From an uncultured Acetatifactor sp. (GTDB taxonomy: Bacteria; Bacillota; Clostridia; Lachnospirales; Lachnospiraceae): DNA of 64,000 nucleotides. The stretch is taken from NCBI GenBank assembly GCA_944384205.1, contig CALWSL010000008.1, positions 62,001 to 126,000 on the forward strand. Direction: 5' to 3'. Shown here piece by piece: positions 51,121 to 61,365 of the stretch. Under the pieces are notes generated by a model. That model saw only the letters and a list, made by a program, of their open reading frames with translations. It did no database searches and was not told the DNA's origin. The position numbers were made by a program, and so were the translations under genes. The first letter of the stretch is position 1. Every line of letters starts with the position of its first letter.

Positions 51121-51159
51121 GGTACACTAAGGCATCAAGATACAACGCCTTAGTGTACC
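51121..51159. other. Perfect hairpin between adk and map
   Basis: GGTACACTAAGGC / GCCTTAGTGTACC, 13-bp perfect stem, 13-nt loop, no U tract. Likely an RNA stability or processing structure. Confidence 0.7.
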
Positions 51160-51169
51160 GCCGAGTTGT

Positions 51170-51811
51170 TTAACCGAGAATTGCCACAATAGCATTAAAT
51201 ACATCGTTCATATCTACTGTTCCGTCAACGGTTTTCAGAACGCCCTTTGCAGTATAAAAATCAATTAAAGGCTGTGTCTGCTCATGGTATACCTTCAAAC
51301 GGTTCAATACTGTCTCCGGCTTATCATCATCACGAAGCACCAGATCCTGTCCGCAGGTATCACATACGCCTTCCTTCTTCGGAGGAATATGTTCAATGTG
51401 ATAAGTTGCTCCGCAGGACAGACAGGCACGTCTGCCGGACATTCTCTTTACAATATTCTCATCCGGCACATCAACGTTTACCGCATAGTCAATCGCGTCG
51501 CCAAGCTCTGTCAGCGCCTTATCCAACACTTCTGCCTGGGGAATCGTTCTGGGAAATCCGTCCAGAACATAGCCGTTTGCACAATCGGACTGGGCAACTC
51601 TGTCTAACAGAATCTTTACCGTCAGCTCATCGGGAACGAGAAGTCCCTGATCCATATATTTTTTCGCTTCCATACCAAGCTCTGTACCGTTCTTGATATT
51701 AGCGCGGAAAATATCCCCTGTGGAGACATGGGGAATACCGTATTTTTCTGCAATCATTTTTGCCTGTGTACCTTTACCGGCACCGGGTGCACCTAACATA
51801 ATAATTTTCAT
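51170..51811 (-). CDS. adk: Adenylate kinase
   Basis: 213 aa from ATG 51811 ([21 protein letters not shown]-loop). [14 protein letters not shown] is the AMP/NMP site motif. The LID domain is of the zinc type, with four cysteines in CLSCGATYH and CDTCGQDL. It balances ATP, ADP and AMP. The upstream in-frame extension to 51916 covers the promoter-proximal region and is rejected. Confidence 0.97.
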   Translation of the reverse strand: MKIIMLGAPGAGKGTQAKMIAEKYGIPHVSTGDIFRANIKNGTELGMEAKKYMDQGLLVPDELTVKILLDRVAQSDCANGYVLDGFPRTIPQAEVLDKALTELGDAIDYAVNVDVPDENIVKRMSGRRACLSCGATYHIEHIPPKKEGVCDTCGQDLVLRDDDKPETVLNRLKVYHEQTQPLIDFYTAKGVLKTVDGTVDMNDVFNAIVAILG

Positions 51812-51923
51812 ACTTAACCTCTTTTCTGCGCTGTCTGCGCGGTTTTCCTTCGTTCCCATTCCGGCGTTCCCATACAGATACGGGGACATAAAATGCCATC
51901 TGTATATTGACGCCAATATTTAT

Positions 51924-51952
51924 ATTTTAACGTCTTTAAAAAAACTTTGCAA
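51924..51952 (-). promoter_or_regulatory. adk promoter
   Basis: Minus strand TTGCAA (51947-51952), 17 bp, TAAAAT (51924-51929), just downstream of the secY terminator. Confidence 0.7.
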
Positions 51953-51970
51953 TATCTAATAGAAAAAAAA

Positions 51971-52002
51971 GGTATCTGAATGATTTTCATCACTCAAATA
52001 CC
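51971..52002 (-). terminator. Terminator of the S10-spc operon after secY
   Basis: Read leftward: GGTATTTGAGTGATGAAAA then TCATTCAGATACC, followed by TTTTTTTTCT. A strong intrinsic terminator 14 bp past the secY stop. Confidence 0.88.
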
Positions 52003-52016
52003 CTGTAAAGCAACGG

Positions 52017-53330
52017 TTAACTTTCCAAAAAGCCCTTGTAGTTACGAACCATCATCTGTGACTCAACCTGTTTCATCGTTTCCAGAATAACACTTACGAT
52101 AATGATAAGGCTGGTACCGCCAAAGGATACACTTGCACCGAATACACCGTTAAAGATGAAAGGAATGACAGAAACAATAATCAAGCCGATAGCTCCAATG
52201 ATTACAATGTAATTCAAAACCTTATTCAGATAATCGCTGGTGGGCTTACCGGGTCTGATTCCGGGAATGAAACCGCCCTGTTTCTTCATGTTGTCTGCAA
52301 TCATCAAAGGATTAAAGGTAATGGATGTATAAAAGTATGCGAAGAATACTATTAATACAATATACAATAACAAACCGATTGTATAAACCGGCTGACTGGG
52401 TTTACACCAGTTATCTGAATTCAGACCTTTCAGAATTTCAGCCCACACACCCGTACCGCTGTATCCGACAAAGGAACAGATGATAATCGGAAACTGCATA
52501 ATGGACTGTGCAAAAATAACAGGGATAACACCGGAGGTATTCACCTTCATCGGAATGCTGGAGGTTTGTCCGCCAACCATTTTTCTTCCCTGTACTTTCT
52601 TAGCGTACTGCACGGGGATCCTGCGCACACCGCCATTTAAGATAATTACTAATATTACCATTGCCACAATAATAGCAATGATGATTACAGCCGCCAGAAC
52701 GGCAGTTGCAGGAGCTTTTCCAAACACAAACTGCTCGAAAAGTCCATATAAATCCTGAGGCAGTCTTGAAATAATATTGATAACCAAGACAATGGAAATA
52801 CCATTTCCGATACCTTTTTCAGTGATTCTCTCTCCAATCCACATCAGAAATGCACTACCTGCGGTAAGAGCTGCGATTGCTGTAATTACGTTTATGGCAT
52901 TGTACTCCGTCAGATAACCCTGTCTGCCAAAGCCTACTGCCATAGCGGTAGACTGAATTAATGCCAAAGCAACTGTCACATATCTTGTAATTGCAACTAT
53001 TTTCTTTCTTCCATCCTCACCGTCACGCTGCATCTCTTCCAGCTTGGGAATAGCAATCGTTAAAAGCTGCATAATAATGGAAGAAGTAATGTACGGGTTA
53101 ATACCCAATGCTAAAACTCCCATGCTTGCAAAAGAGCCGCCGGTAATAGCATCAAAGAAGCTGAACGCACCGCTTGTCTGAGCTTCAAACCACTGAGCAA
53201 AATATGCCGTGTTCACTCCCGGCACAGGAAGCTGTGACCCGATACGGATCACAACTAACATAGCCAGGGTAAAAAAGATTTTTTGTCTTATCTCTTTAAT
53301 TCTGAATGCGTTTTTTAAGGTTGTAAGCAT
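52017..53330 (-). CDS. secY: Protein translocase subunit SecY
   Basis: 437 aa with ten membrane helices. RIGSQLPVPGVNTAYFAQWF, the plug-region GGSFASMGVLALGINPYITS, the cytoplasmic loop RRIPVQYAKKVQGRKMVGGQ and the tip loop GKPTSDYLNKVLNYIV are SecY signatures. It forms the protein-conducting channel. Overlaps the rplO stop by 1 bp, as usual for spc operons. Confidence 0.98.
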   Translation of the reverse strand: MLTTLKNAFRIKEIRQKIFFTLAMLVVIRIGSQLPVPGVNTAYFAQWFEAQTSGAFSFFDAITGGSFASMGVLALGINPYITSSIIMQLLTIAIPKLEEMQRDGEDGRKKIVAITRYVTVALALIQSTAMAVGFGRQGYLTEYNAINVITAIAALTAGSAFLMWIGERITEKGIGNGISIVLVINIISRLPQDLYGLFEQFVFGKAPATAVLAAVIIIAIIVAMVILVIILNGGVRRIPVQYAKKVQGRKMVGGQTSSIPMKVNTSGVIPVIFAQSIMQFPIIICSFVGYSGTGVWAEILKGLNSDNWCKPSQPVYTIGLLLYIVLIVFFAYFYTSITFNPLMIADNMKKQGGFIPGIRPGKPTSDYLNKVLNYIVIIGAIGLIIVSVIPFIFNGVFGASVSFGGTSLIIIVSVILETMKQVESQMMVRNYKGFLES

Positions 53331-53770
53331 TAAATCACCTCTGCTGTTCCACCAAGTGCCTCGATTTTCTCTTTTGCAGATGCACTGAAAGCATCTGCCT
53401 TAACATCGAGTTTTTTGGTAATTTCTCCATTTCCGAGTATCTTTACGCCATCTCTAGGATTCTTAATAATTCCAGCTTCTATCAACGCATTTACATCAAC
53501 GGTTGCACCGTCTTCAAACCTTTCAAGCACACTGACATTAATCGCAACGATATCCTTCGTGTTCCTGTTGGTGAAACCTCTCTTAGGAATACGTCTGTAT
53601 AAAGGCATCTGACCGCCTTCAAAACCGGGTCTGGGTGCTCCGGAACGAGCCTTCTGACCTTTGTGTCCTTTACCTGCAGTCTTGCCGTTTCCTGAACCGT
53701 GTCCACGACCCCTTCTAAAATTATTACTGTGTTTGGAACCTTCAGCGGGTCTTAAATTGGATAATTCCAT
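53330..53770 (-). CDS. rplO: 50S ribosomal protein L15
   Basis: 146 aa from ATG 53770 ([20 protein letters not shown]), chosen over an upstream in-frame start because this is the family N-terminus. The glycine/lysine-rich [20 protein letters not shown] and the core [20 protein letters not shown] follow. Confidence 0.98.
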   Translation of the reverse strand: MELSNLRPAEGSKHSNNFRRGRGHGSGNGKTAGKGHKGQKARSGAPRPGFEGGQMPLYRRIPKRGFTNRNTKDIVAINVSVLERFEDGATVDVNALIEAGIIKNPRDGVKILGNGEITKKLDVKADAFSASAKEKIEALGGTAEVI

Positions 53771-53789
53771 TCCTAACACCTCCTTTTCG

Positions 53790-53975
53790 TTAAACTTCTT
53801 CAACTTTTATTAAGTGACTAACCTGACGAATCTGTCCTCTGGTAGCTTCATTATCAGGAAGTATTATGGACTTACCGATTTTGCGAAGTCCCATGGATTC
53901 AACAGTTTTTTTATTTTTTGGTACAGCGCCGATTGTGGACTTTACCAAAGTAATCTTTAACTTCTTATCTGCCAT
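53790..53975 (-). CDS. rpmD: 50S ribosomal protein L30
   Basis: 61 aa: [40 protein letters not shown] and [13 protein letters not shown] are L30. It shares a 1-bp TAATG-type junction with rpsE upstream. Confidence 0.97.
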   Translation of the reverse strand: MADKKLKITLVKSTIGAVPKNKKTVESMGLRKIGKSIILPDNEATRGQIRQVSHLIKVEEV

Positions 53976-54484
53976 TATGCCAATACCTCCTCCACAGATT
54001 TGCCGCGGTTCTTTGCAACTTCCTCAGGAGCCTTTAACTGACTTAAACCGGTAATGGTTGCAAGAACAACGTTCTGCTTGTTATTAGAGCCCAAAGACTT
54101 GGTACGGATATTCTTGATACCTGCAAGCTCACATACGATACGGGCAGGACCCCCTGCGATGATACCGGTACCTTCGGGAGCTTTCTTAAGCAATACATTA
54201 GCAGAACCGTATTTACCGATAAAGTCATGTGTGATAGACTTATTCTCATCAAGCGCAACTTCTACGATATGCTTAACTGCGTCTTCTTTTCCCTTGCGGA
54301 TAGCTTCAGGAATTTCAACAGCCTTTCCAAGTCCGGCACCTACATGACCATTGCCGTCACCAACTACTACCAAAGCAGTAAAACGCATATTACGTCCACC
54401 TTTAACGGTCTTGGTAACACGTTTGATGGTAACAACCTTATCCGTCAATTCTAACTGGCTTGCATCTATGATTGTATGTTTCAT
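53975..54484 (-). CDS. rpsE: 30S ribosomal protein S5
   Basis: 169 aa. [20 protein letters not shown], the [20 protein letters not shown] helix, [20 protein letters not shown] and [20 protein letters not shown] are S5. The TVKGGRNM loop contributes to translational accuracy. Confidence 0.98.
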   Translation of the reverse strand: MKHTIIDASQLELTDKVVTIKRVTKTVKGGRNMRFTALVVVGDGNGHVGAGLGKAVEIPEAIRKGKEDAVKHIVEVALDENKSITHDFIGKYGSANVLLKKAPEGTGIIAGGPARIVCELAGIKNIRTKSLGSNNKQNVVLATITGLSQLKAPEEVAKNRGKSVEEVLA

Positions 54485-54502
54485 GTGTTTCCTCTTCCTT
54501 TC

Positions 54503-54871
54503 CTAGAATTCCAAGCCAGCTTCTCTGGCTGCATCAGCTAATGCTGCGATTTTACCCTGGTATATAAAGCCGCCTCTGTCAAAAACAACTTCCTTAATAC
54601 CTTTTTCCATTGCTCTCTTTGCAATTACGGTTCCCAAATATGCTGCTGCATCAACGTTATTGGTTTTTTCCAGTTCTGCTTTAATCTCCTTCTCAAGAGT
54701 GGAAGCAGCTACTAAAGTATTCCCAACTGTATCGTCGATAATTTGAGCATACATATGATTATTGCTTCTGAACACTGCAAGACGGGGTCTTTCAGCAGTG
54801 CCGCTGAAGCGGTTACGAATTTTCTTGTGCTTCTTAACACGAATTGCCTGTCTGGATTCTTTTCTAACCAT
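54503..54871 (-). CDS. rplR: 50S ribosomal protein L18
   Basis: 122 aa from ATG 54871 ([20 protein letters not shown]). AAGGAG 9 bp upstream fits this start better than the ATG two codons earlier. [20 protein letters not shown] and [20 protein letters not shown] identify this 5S rRNA-binding protein. Confidence 0.97.
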   Translation of the reverse strand: MVRKESRQAIRVKKHKKIRNRFSGTAERPRLAVFRSNNHMYAQIIDDTVGNTLVAASTLEKEIKAELEKTNNVDAAAYLGTVIAKRAMEKGIKEVVFDRGGFIYQGKIAALADAAREAGLEF

Positions 54872-54891
54872 CTTCATACTCTCCTTATCTG

Positions 54892-55434
54892 TTATTTCTT
54901 ACCAGTCTTACCAACTTTACGTCTGATTGTCTCATCAGCATACTTGATACCCTTGCCCTTGTAAGGTTCAGGTCTTCTCTTATCTCTGATTTCAGCTGCG
55001 AATTGGCCAACTTTTTCTTTATCAATACCCTTAACGATAATCAGGTTCTGTCCTTCCACAACCGTTTCGATGCCTTCCGGATCTTCCATCTCAACAGGAT
55101 GAGAATAACCAAGGTTCAGCGTCAGCTTCTTGCCCGCCTTAGCGGCTCTGTAACCGACACCGTTTACTTCCAGCTTCTTCTCATAACCTGCCGTAACACC
55201 GACAACCATGTTGTTAATCAGGGTTCTGGTTAAACCGTGAAGAGATTTCATTTTCTTTAAATCGTTTGGTCTGCTGACAACAACCTCAGCGCCCTCTACT
55301 TTAATTTCCATCTCAGTGGGTAACACTCTCTCAAGCGTTCCCTTAGGACCTTTTACAGTCACTTTGTTATTTTCTGCAACTTCTACAGTTACTCCTGCAG
55401 GAATCGCGATTGGCATTCTTCCTATACGTGACAT
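54892..55434 (-). CDS. rplF: 50S ribosomal protein L6
   Basis: 180 aa. [53 protein letters not shown] and [20 protein letters not shown] are L6. Standard length and position between rpsH and rplR. Confidence 0.98.
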   Translation of the reverse strand: MSRIGRMPIAIPAGVTVEVAENNKVTVKGPKGTLERVLPTEMEIKVEGAEVVVSRPNDLKKMKSLHGLTRTLINNMVVGVTAGYEKKLEVNGVGYRAAKAGKKLTLNLGYSHPVEMEDPEGIETVVEGQNLIIVKGIDKEKVGQFAAEIRDKRRPEPYKGKGIKYADETIRRKVGKTGKK

Positions 55435-55481
55435 GCCCGTACCTCCTAAATTGATTTATAGATTAATAGTCTCTATACGAA

Positions 55482-55551
55482 GAATGTCCTTGGACATTCT
55501 TCTAAGCGAAATATAGCATTTCTTAGGCGATGTACTTTATCGCCTTAGAAA
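55482..55551. other. Hairpins in the rpsH-rplF spacer
   Basis: GAATGTCC-TT-GGACATTC (55482-55499), then TTTCTTAGGCGAT-GTACTTT-ATCGCCTTAGAAA (55519-55551), enclosed by AAGCGAAA...TTTTCGCTT. The second shares its 7-nt loop and stem frame with 43794-43832, with compensating base-pair changes. Confidence 0.75.
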
Positions 55552-55565
55552 TTCTTTTCGCTTTT

Positions 55566-55967
55566 TTACCAGACGAACGCTAAAACTTCGCCGCCAACGC
55601 CCAGCTCTCTTGCCTTCTTGTCAGTGATGACGCCCTGGTTCGTAGAAACGATAGCAATACCAAGACCGCCCAATACCTTAGGCATATCTTCCTTGCCGGC
55701 ATATACACGAAGACCGGGCTTGGAAATTCTCTTGATACCGGAGATAATCTTTTCATTCTTATCCGCACCATATTTTAAGGTGATGTGGATAGTCTTGAAG
55801 CTGCCGTCTTCGATGATATCGTACTTCTTAATATAACCTTCTTCTAAAAGAATCTGTGCGATTGCCAATTTCATTTTAGAAGCAGGAACATCAACTGTAT
55901 CATGTTTTGCAGTATTTGCATTACGGATTCTTGTAAGCATATCTGCAATAGGATCGCTCATTGTCAT
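55566..55967 (-). CDS. rpsH: 30S ribosomal protein S8
   Basis: 133 aa. [60 protein letters not shown] and [20 protein letters not shown] are S8, an early 16S-binding protein and in many bacteria the regulator of the spc operon. Confidence 0.98.
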   Translation of the reverse strand: MTMSDPIADMLTRIRNANTAKHDTVDVPASKMKLAIAQILLEEGYIKKYDIIEDGSFKTIHITLKYGADKNEKIISGIKRISKPGLRVYAGKEDMPKVLGGLGIAIVSTNQGVITDKKARELGVGGEVLAFVW

Positions 55968-55984
55968 GGTTTGTTTCCTCCTTC

Positions 55985-56170
55985 TTACCAGCTTGCTTTC
56001 TTAACGCCGGGAATCTCGCCCTTGTATGCCAACTCACGGAAGCAAACTCTGCAAATTCCGTATTTTCTCAAAACTGAATGTGGACGACCACAAATCTTGC
56101 AGCGTGTATAAGCTTGTGTAGAAAATTTAGGTTTGCGCTGCTGTTTAATTTTCATTGATGTCTTTGCCAT
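55985..56170 (-). CDS. rpsZ: 30S ribosomal protein S14, zinc type
   Basis: 61 aa ([20 protein letters not shown]). Cysteines in [13 protein letters not shown] and [14 protein letters not shown] form the C-x-x-C zinc ribbon of the short Zn+ S14. Basic start and end [11 protein letters not shown] are canonical. Confidence 0.97.
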   Translation of the reverse strand: MAKTSMKIKQQRKPKFSTQAYTRCKICGRPHSVLRKYGICRVCFRELAYKGEIPGVKKASW

Positions 56171-56187
56171 CAGAATTTACCTCCTTA

Positions 56188-56727
56188 TTATTTAGCAAAC
56201 GGCATGTTGAACAATGTTAATAATTCACGTGCCTCTTCATCAGTTTTTGCTGTAGTTACGAAAATGATATCCATACCTCTGGTCTTGTCAATCTTATCAT
56301 ATTCTATCTCAGGAAAGATAAACTGTTCTTTGATACCAAGTGCATAATTACCTCTGCCGTCGAATGCGTTGGGATTCACGCCGCGGAAGTCACGTACTCG
56401 AGGTAAAGCCAGATTTACCAGACGATCAAGGAACTCATACATCTTCTCACCACGAAGAGTTGTCTTGCATCCGATTGCCATACCCTCACGAATCTTGAAG
56501 TTAGCTACAGAATTCTTAGCTCTGGTAAGAACCGCCTTCTGACCGGTAATAGTCTCCATATCGCTTACTGCGTTCTCAAGAATCTTTGCGTTGTCTTTTG
56601 CTTCGCCAACGCCCATATTGATAACGATTTTATCAAGCTTGGGAACTTCCATGACATTTTTGTACCCAAACTTTTTAGTCATTGCTGCAACGATTTCATC
56701 ATTGTACAAATCTTTCAGTCTGCTCAC
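56188..56727 (-). CDS. rplE: 50S ribosomal protein L5
   Basis: 179 aa. [55 protein letters not shown] and [20 protein letters not shown] are L5, a 5S rRNA partner that contacts the P-site tRNA. Confidence 0.98.
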   Translation of the reverse strand: MSRLKDLYNDEIVAAMTKKFGYKNVMEVPKLDKIVINMGVGEAKDNAKILENAVSDMETITGQKAVLTRAKNSVANFKIREGMAIGCKTTLRGEKMYEFLDRLVNLALPRVRDFRGVNPNAFDGRGNYALGIKEQFIFPEIEYDKIDKTRGMDIIFVTTAKTDEEARELLTLFNMPFAK

Positions 56728-56750
56728 GTTTATTTCCTCCTTCCTATTGA

Positions 56751-57062
56751 TTAATCAATTACTTCGCCCGTTGATTTCGCGAAACGTACTTTTTTGCCGT
56801 TTTCTACCTTGAAGCCAACTCTGGTTGCCTTGCCCTTGAAAACAAGCATAACGTTTGAAATATCAATAGGAGCTTCTTTATGAACAATACCACCGTTAGG
56901 GTTTGCCTGAGACGGTTTGGTATGTTTGGTAATCATATTGACACCTTCAACAACAACCTTGCCGTTCTTAGCGTCTACAGAAAGAACTTTTCCTTCTGTG
57001 TTATTATCCTTACCGGCGATAACTTTAACGGTATCACCTTTTTTAATCTTCATTGTTGACAT
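56751..57062 (-). CDS. rplX: 50S ribosomal protein L24
   Basis: 103 aa with an N-terminal KOW motif ([20 protein letters not shown]) and [20 protein letters not shown], the assembly-initiator L24. Confidence 0.97.
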   Translation of the reverse strand: MSTMKIKKGDTVKVIAGKDNNTEGKVLSVDAKNGKVVVEGVNMITKHTKPSQANPNGGIVHKEAPIDISNVMLVFKGKATRVGFKVENGKKVRFAKSTGEVID

Positions 57063-57073
57063 ATGGCACCTCC

Positions 57074-57442
57074 TTATAATACTTCAGGAGCCAGGGAAAC
57101 AATTTTCATAAACTGTTTTTCACGAAGCTCTCTTGCTACCGGTCCAAATATACGGGTTCCTCTGGGTGTCTTGTCATCTTTGATAATAACGGCAGCATTC
57201 TCATCAAATTTGATGTAGGAACCATCTTTACGACGAGCGCCTTTTACGGAACGAACAACAACTGCCTTAACAACGTCACCCTTCTTTACAACGCCGCCTG
57301 GTGTTGCATCTTTAACGGAAGCAACAATCACATCGCCGATTTGTGCATATCTTCTTGTAGAGCCGCCCATAACGCGGATGCAAAGCAGTTCTTTTGCACC
57401 GGTGTTATCAGCAACTTTAAGTCTGCTTTCTTGCTGAATCAT
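57074..57442 (-). CDS. rplN: 50S ribosomal protein L14
   Basis: 122 aa from ATG 57442 ([20 protein letters not shown]), the family start. [20 protein letters not shown] and the [20 protein letters not shown] stretch are L14. Confidence 0.98.
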   Translation of the reverse strand: MIQQESRLKVADNTGAKELLCIRVMGGSTRRYAQIGDVIVASVKDATPGGVVKKGDVVKAVVVRSVKGARRKDGSYIKFDENAAVIIKDDKTPRGTRIFGPVARELREKQFMKIVSLAPEVL

Positions 57443-57482
57443 GATTTTCCTCCTTTGCCGCAATTACGACATATTACGAAAT

Positions 57483-57737
57483 TTATTTAACCTTTTCTAC
57501 AATTTCTACAAGTCTCCATCTCTTGTCTTTGGAGAGAGGTCTTGTTTCCATAACCTTAACGGTATCGCCAATGTTGCATTCGTTATTTTCATCATGTGCT
57601 TTCAGCTTGTAAGTATTCTTTACGACTTTTTTGTAAAGAGGATGCTTAACGTGCTCTTCGATTGCAACAACAATAGTTTTATCCATCTTATTACTGATAA
57701 CCTTACCAGTACGTGTTTTTCTTAAATTTCTTTCCAC
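57483..57737 (-). CDS. rpsQ: 30S ribosomal protein S17
   Basis: 84 aa: [40 protein letters not shown] and [20 protein letters not shown] are S17. Confidence 0.97.
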   Translation of the reverse strand: MERNLRKTRTGKVISNKMDKTIVVAIEEHVKHPLYKKVVKNTYKLKAHDENNECNIGDTVKVMETRPLSKDKRWRLVEIVEKVK

Positions 57738-57766
57738 GATTGATCTCCTTTCCTCGCGCCCTTCGA

Positions 57767-57970
57767 TTACGCTCTTGCCTTCTCGGTGATTACAGTCTGA
57801 ATACGTGCAATATTTTTTCTTACTTCTTTGATTCTTGCCGTATTATCCAACTGATTGGTTGCGTTCTGGAATCTCAAATTGAAAAGTTCTTTTTTTGCAG
57901 CTACCAGCTCCTGTGCCAGCTCTGCTTCGGATTTGGTCTTCAATTCTTCTACAAATTTATTTGATTTCAT
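57767..57970 (-). CDS. rpmC: 50S ribosomal protein L29
   Basis: 67 aa, two helices: [40 protein letters not shown] and a basic end. It sits at the tunnel exit. It overlaps the rplP stop by 1 bp. Confidence 0.97.
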   Translation of the reverse strand: MKSNKFVEELKTKSEAELAQELVAAKKELFNLRFQNATNQLDNTARIKEVRKNIARIQTVITEKARA

Positions 57971-58398
57971 TATGATACACCGCCTTCCAAATCTGCTTTA
58001 GAAACGATCTTGCATTTACAGGGGAGCTTGTGCATAGCGAGACGCAATGCTTCGCGGGCTGCTTCTTCAGGAACTCCTGCGATTTCAAACATTACACGTC
58101 CGGGTTTAACAACCGCTACCCAATACTCCAAAGTACCTTTACCGGAACCCATACGGGTTTCAGCAGGCTTTGCTGTTACAGGCTTATCCGGGAAAATCTT
58201 AATCCAGACCTTACCGGTACGCTTTGTATAACGGGTAAGCGCAATACGGGCTGCCTCAATCTGGTTTGATTTAATCCAGCAGGGTTCGGTAGCAACCAGA
58301 CCATACTCACCGTAAGTAAGCGTGTTACCTCTTAAAGCTTTACCGGTCATGGAACCACGGAACTGTTTACGACGTTTTACTCTTTTAGGCATTAACAT
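57970..58398 (-). CDS. rplP: 50S ribosomal protein L16
   Basis: 142 aa. [60 protein letters not shown] and [20 protein letters not shown] are L16, which stabilises the A-site tRNA. Confidence 0.98.
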   Translation of the reverse strand: MLMPKRVKRRKQFRGSMTGKALRGNTLTYGEYGLVATEPCWIKSNQIEAARIALTRYTKRTGKVWIKIFPDKPVTAKPAETRMGSGKGTLEYWVAVVKPGRVMFEIAGVPEEAAREALRLAMHKLPCKCKIVSKADLEGGVS

Positions 58399-58400
58399 AA

Positions 58401-59054
58401 TTATTTCTCGCTCCCTTCCTGATTTTTAGTGGGAAGAACTTCGCCTTTGTAAATCCAAACCTTAACGCCGACTTTACCATAAGTAGTGTCAGCCTCTGCG
58501 AAGCCATAATCAATATCTGCTCTTAAAGTCTGAAGAGGAATCGTACCCTCGCTGTAGAACTCGGTACGAGCCATATCGGCGCCGCCCAGACGTCCGGAGC
58601 AGGATGTTTTGATACCAAGCGCACCTGATTTCATGGTTCTTCCCATACAAGACTTCATAGCACGTCTGAAGGACACACGGTTTTCAAGCTGTAATGCGAT
58701 ATTCTCAGCAACAAGCTGTGCATCCCTGTCAGGTTTCTTGATTTCTTTGATATCTACTAATACTTTCTTATCAGTTAACTTAGAAAGCTCTTTCTTGGTT
58801 ACTTCGATTTCAGCGCCGCCCTTACCGATTACAACACCGGGCTTTGCAGTATAAATGATAACTTTTACTCTGTCAGATGCTCTCTCGATTTCAATTTTAG
58901 AAACACCTGCGCTGTATAATTTCTTCTTCAGGAATTTTCTGATGTTGTAATCTTCTACAAGGTAGTCAGAAAACTCAGCATCAGCGTACCATTTAGAATC
59001 CCAATCTTTAATTACGCCAACTCTCAGGCCGTGAGGATTAACTTTCTGTCCCAT
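58401..59054 (-). CDS. rpsC: 30S ribosomal protein S3
   Basis: 217 aa. [20 protein letters not shown], the KH-domain [20 protein letters not shown] and the C-terminal [20 protein letters not shown] followed by WIYKGE are S3, part of the mRNA entry helicase site. Confidence 0.98.
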   Translation of the reverse strand: MGQKVNPHGLRVGVIKDWDSKWYADAEFSDYLVEDYNIRKFLKKKLYSAGVSKIEIERASDRVKVIIYTAKPGVVIGKGGAEIEVTKKELSKLTDKKVLVDIKEIKKPDRDAQLVAENIALQLENRVSFRRAMKSCMGRTMKSGALGIKTSCSGRLGGADMARTEFYSEGTIPLQTLRADIDYGFAEADTTYGKVGVKVWIYKGEVLPTKNQEGSEK

Positions 59055-59074
59055 TTGTTTTTAAGCTCCTTTCC

Positions 59075-59464
59075 CTACTTCTTCTCATCAAGCACAATGG
59101 TAATATGGCTCATTCTCTTCTCGATTCTGTAAGCCCTGCCCTGTGCTCTGGGTCTAACACGTTTCATTGTAGGTCCCTTATTTGCATAACACTCTGCAAT
59201 GTAAAGGTTTTCGGTATTCATACCGTTGTTGTTCTCAGCGTTAGCGATTGCTGACTGCAACAGCTTCTTAATCAGGCTGGAAGCATATCTGGGATTGTAC
59301 TCCAAAATTGCCAGTGCAGTCTGTACGTCTTTGCCTCTGATGGCGTCTAAAACGAAACAGGCTTTCTGAACAGATACTCTTGCATAGGATAACTTAGCGG
59401 AAGGTCTGGTGTCCTTCTGCGCGTTTCTCTCTCTCTTAATTTGGGATCTATGTCCTTTAGCCAT
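59075..59464 (-). CDS. rplV: 50S ribosomal protein L22
   Basis: 129 aa. AKLSYARVSVQKACFVLDAI, VQTALAILEYNPRYASSLIK and the tunnel-loop region GPTMKRVRPRAQGRAYRIEK identify L22; macrolides bind near this loop. Confidence 0.98.
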   Translation of the reverse strand: MAKGHRSQIKRERNAQKDTRPSAKLSYARVSVQKACFVLDAIRGKDVQTALAILEYNPRYASSLIKKLLQSAIANAENNNGMNTENLYIAECYANKGPTMKRVRPRAQGRAYRIEKRMSHITIVLDEKK

Positions 59465-59707
59465 AGATTTTGTCCTCCTTTCAAAATCAACGTATCCGCT
59501 ATAGCGCTGACGCGCTACAGCCGGACGCCGGACTTATCTGCCCACGCGGTCACCCTGTCCGGGTAACCGTACGTTACTGTTACCTCTTCAATATTATCTA
59601 ACCTTAGATTTCTTTTCGTCTTTGCCAATGTCCAGCGGACATGGCAGTTACTACCTAACCTTAGATTTCTTCTCGTCCTTGCCAATGTCCAGCGGACATG
59701 GCAGTTA
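59465..59707. other. Expanded rpsS-rplV spacer
   Basis: 243 bp, largely filled by two extra copies of the rpsS 3' end (59598-59707). Nearer rplV it contains TAGCGCTGACGCGCTA (about 59504), a further hairpin, and GCATACGG/CCGTACGT-like palindromes. Confidence 0.65.
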
Positions 59708-59760
59708 CTACCTAACCTTAGATTTCTTCTCGTCCTTGCCATGTCCGCGGTAGGTTCTGG
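59598..59760. repeat. Three 57-bp tandem copies of the rpsS 3' end
   Basis: CTAACCTTAGATTTCTTYTC begins at 59598, 59655 and 59712 (the last inside rpsS), an exact 57-bp period. The two extra copies are nearly identical and encode again the end K-K-S-K-V-R plus stop. The rest of each unit folds as GCCAATGTCC-AG-CGGACATGGC. Confidence 0.9.
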
Positions 59761-59989
59761 TTGCAACGAACTCACCGAGCTTGTGACCAACCATATCTTC
59801 GGTTACATATACAGGCACATGCTTTCTTCCATCATGAACTGCAATTGTGTGTCCAACGAAGGAAGGGAAAATTGTGGAACGACGGGACCAGGTTTTAATA
59901 ACCTGCTTCTGTCCTGCTGCATTTAAAGCATCCACCTTCTTAAGCAGACTCTGGTCTGCGAAAGGTCCTTTTTTCAGTGATCTAGCCAT
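59708..59989 (-). CDS. rpsS: 30S ribosomal protein S19
   Basis: 93 aa. [60 protein letters not shown] and the [16 protein letters not shown] end are S19. Its last 14 or so codons are tandemly repeated behind the stop codon. Confidence 0.98.
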   Translation of the reverse strand: MARSLKKGPFADQSLLKKVDALNAAGQKQVIKTWSRRSTIFPSFVGHTIAVHDGRKHVPVYVTEDMVGHKLGEFVATRTYRGHGKDEKKSKVR

Positions 59990-60020
59990 TGTCTTTCCTC
60001 CTGTTTTTTATAAAAACATA

Positions 60021-60863
60021 TTATTTGATTGCTCTGCCGTCGCGTCTTCTTACAATCAGCTTGTTGGAAGCCTTTTTCTTCTTACGGGTCTTAAGACCAA
60101 GAGCAGGCTTGCCCCAAGGAGTGCTGGGACCGGGACGACCAATACCGGTCTTACCTTCACCACCGCCGTGAGGATGGTCGTTAGGGTTCATAACAGAACC
60201 GCGTACAGTAGGGCGGATGCCCATGTGACGCTTACGTCCTGCCTTACCGATATTAATCAGGCTGTGATCAACGTTACCGACAATGCCAACCGTTGCACGG
60301 CACACAAGAGGAACCATTCTCATTTCTCCGGAAGGAAGACGAAGAGTTGCATACTTTCCTTCCTTAGCCATCAACTGTGCACTGTTGCCGGCGGAACGAA
60401 CAAGCTGTCCGCCTTTGCCGGGATATAATTCAATGTTGTGTACCTGAGTACCAACGGGAATCTCAGATAAAGGCAGGCAGTTACCTACTCTTACTTCTGC
60501 TTCGGGTCCGTTCATAACCTTCATTCCGTCGGTTAATCCCTCAGGGGCAATGATGTATGCTTTCTGACCGTCTGCATAGCAGATTAATGCAATATTGGCA
60601 GTTCTGTTCGGATCGTACTCGATACCGATTACAGTTGCAGGAATGCCGTCTTTATTTCTCTTGAAATCAATAATTCTGTACTGTCTTCTGGAACCGCCGC
60701 CGCGGTGTCTGACAGTAATTTTACCCTGATTGTTACGACCTGAATTTTTCTTTAAGGATACACACAAACTCTTTTCCGGAGTTTTCTTTGTAATCTCAGA
60801 AAAATCAGAACCAGTCATATTTCTTCTGGAAGGTGTATAGGGATTGTATGTCTTAATTCCCAT
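60021..60863 (-). CDS. rplB: 50S ribosomal protein L2
   Basis: 280 aa from ATG 60863 ([20 protein letters not shown]). [40 protein letters not shown] and [20 protein letters not shown], including the peptidyl-transferase-near histidine, are L2. Confidence 0.98.
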   Translation of the reverse strand: MGIKTYNPYTPSRRNMTGSDFSEITKKTPEKSLCVSLKKNSGRNNQGKITVRHRGGGSRRQYRIIDFKRNKDGIPATVIGIEYDPNRTANIALICYADGQKAYIIAPEGLTDGMKVMNGPEAEVRVGNCLPLSEIPVGTQVHNIELYPGKGGQLVRSAGNSAQLMAKEGKYATLRLPSGEMRMVPLVCRATVGIVGNVDHSLINIGKAGRKRHMGIRPTVRGSVMNPNDHPHGGGEGKTGIGRPGPSTPWGKPALGLKTRKKKKASNKLIVRRRDGRAIK

Positions 60864-61065
60864 TGTTTTTTCTCCTTTACTAAACAACGAACTGCTCATT
60901 TTGCATAAGCGTTCTTATGTTACTGATTTTTTATCGCGACATCTAATCTACGCCGCATACCAAAGCGAACGCGGTTCGCTTAAAAGAATCGCAATCGATT
61001 CTTCCGGACGTAAGACAGTTTTTCTTAGCGAGGTTTTTTCGAGCTTAGAAAAACTTTACGTCCTA
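60864..61065. other. rplW-rplB spacer with three consecutive hairpins
   Basis: AAGCGAA-CGCGG-TTCGCTT (60963-60981), AAGAATCG-CAAT-CGATTCTT (60984-61003) and an imperfect long stem GGACGTAAGACAGTTTTTC...GCTTAGAAAAACTTTACGTCC (61006-61063). The three abut each other. No gene. Confidence 0.75.
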
Positions 61066-61365
61066 TTATAGTCCAGCGAAGATTTCAATCTCTTTGCTGT
61101 CCTCGGTAAGCTTTACAATTGCCTTCTTGGTTTTAGCAGTCTTGCCGACAACCGTACCGCGTCTCTTTTTCTTACCGTCCATATTCATTGTGTTGACACT
61201 CTTAACCTTGGTTCCCTCGAACATTTTCTCTACAGCCTCTTTAATCTGAGACTTGTTTGCTTCTGTATGAACCAAAAAGGTATATTTCTTTTCGCCCATG
61301 CCGGCCATACTCTTCTCAGTGATAACCGGTTTGAGGATTACGTCATAGTATTTAATATCTGCCAT
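61066..61365 (-). CDS. rplW: 50S ribosomal protein L23
   Basis: 99 aa. [40 protein letters not shown] and [20 protein letters not shown] are L23, the trigger-factor/SRP docking protein. Overlaps rplD by 1 bp. Confidence 0.98.
   Translation of the reverse strand: MADIKYYDVILKPVITEKSMAGMGEKKYTFLVHTEANKSQIKEAVEKMFEGTKVKSVNTMNMDGKKKRRGTVVGKTAKTKKAIVKLTEDSKEIEIFAGL

Noticed and set aside
51121..51159. adk-map hairpin as an intrinsic terminator
   Set aside because: Perfect stem but no U tract on either strand; map follows directly.
59515..59790. 91-aa minus-strand reading frame across the rpsS repeats
   Set aside because: Its repeated sequence is only the rpsS 3' repeats read in another frame; no ribosome site or family likeness.
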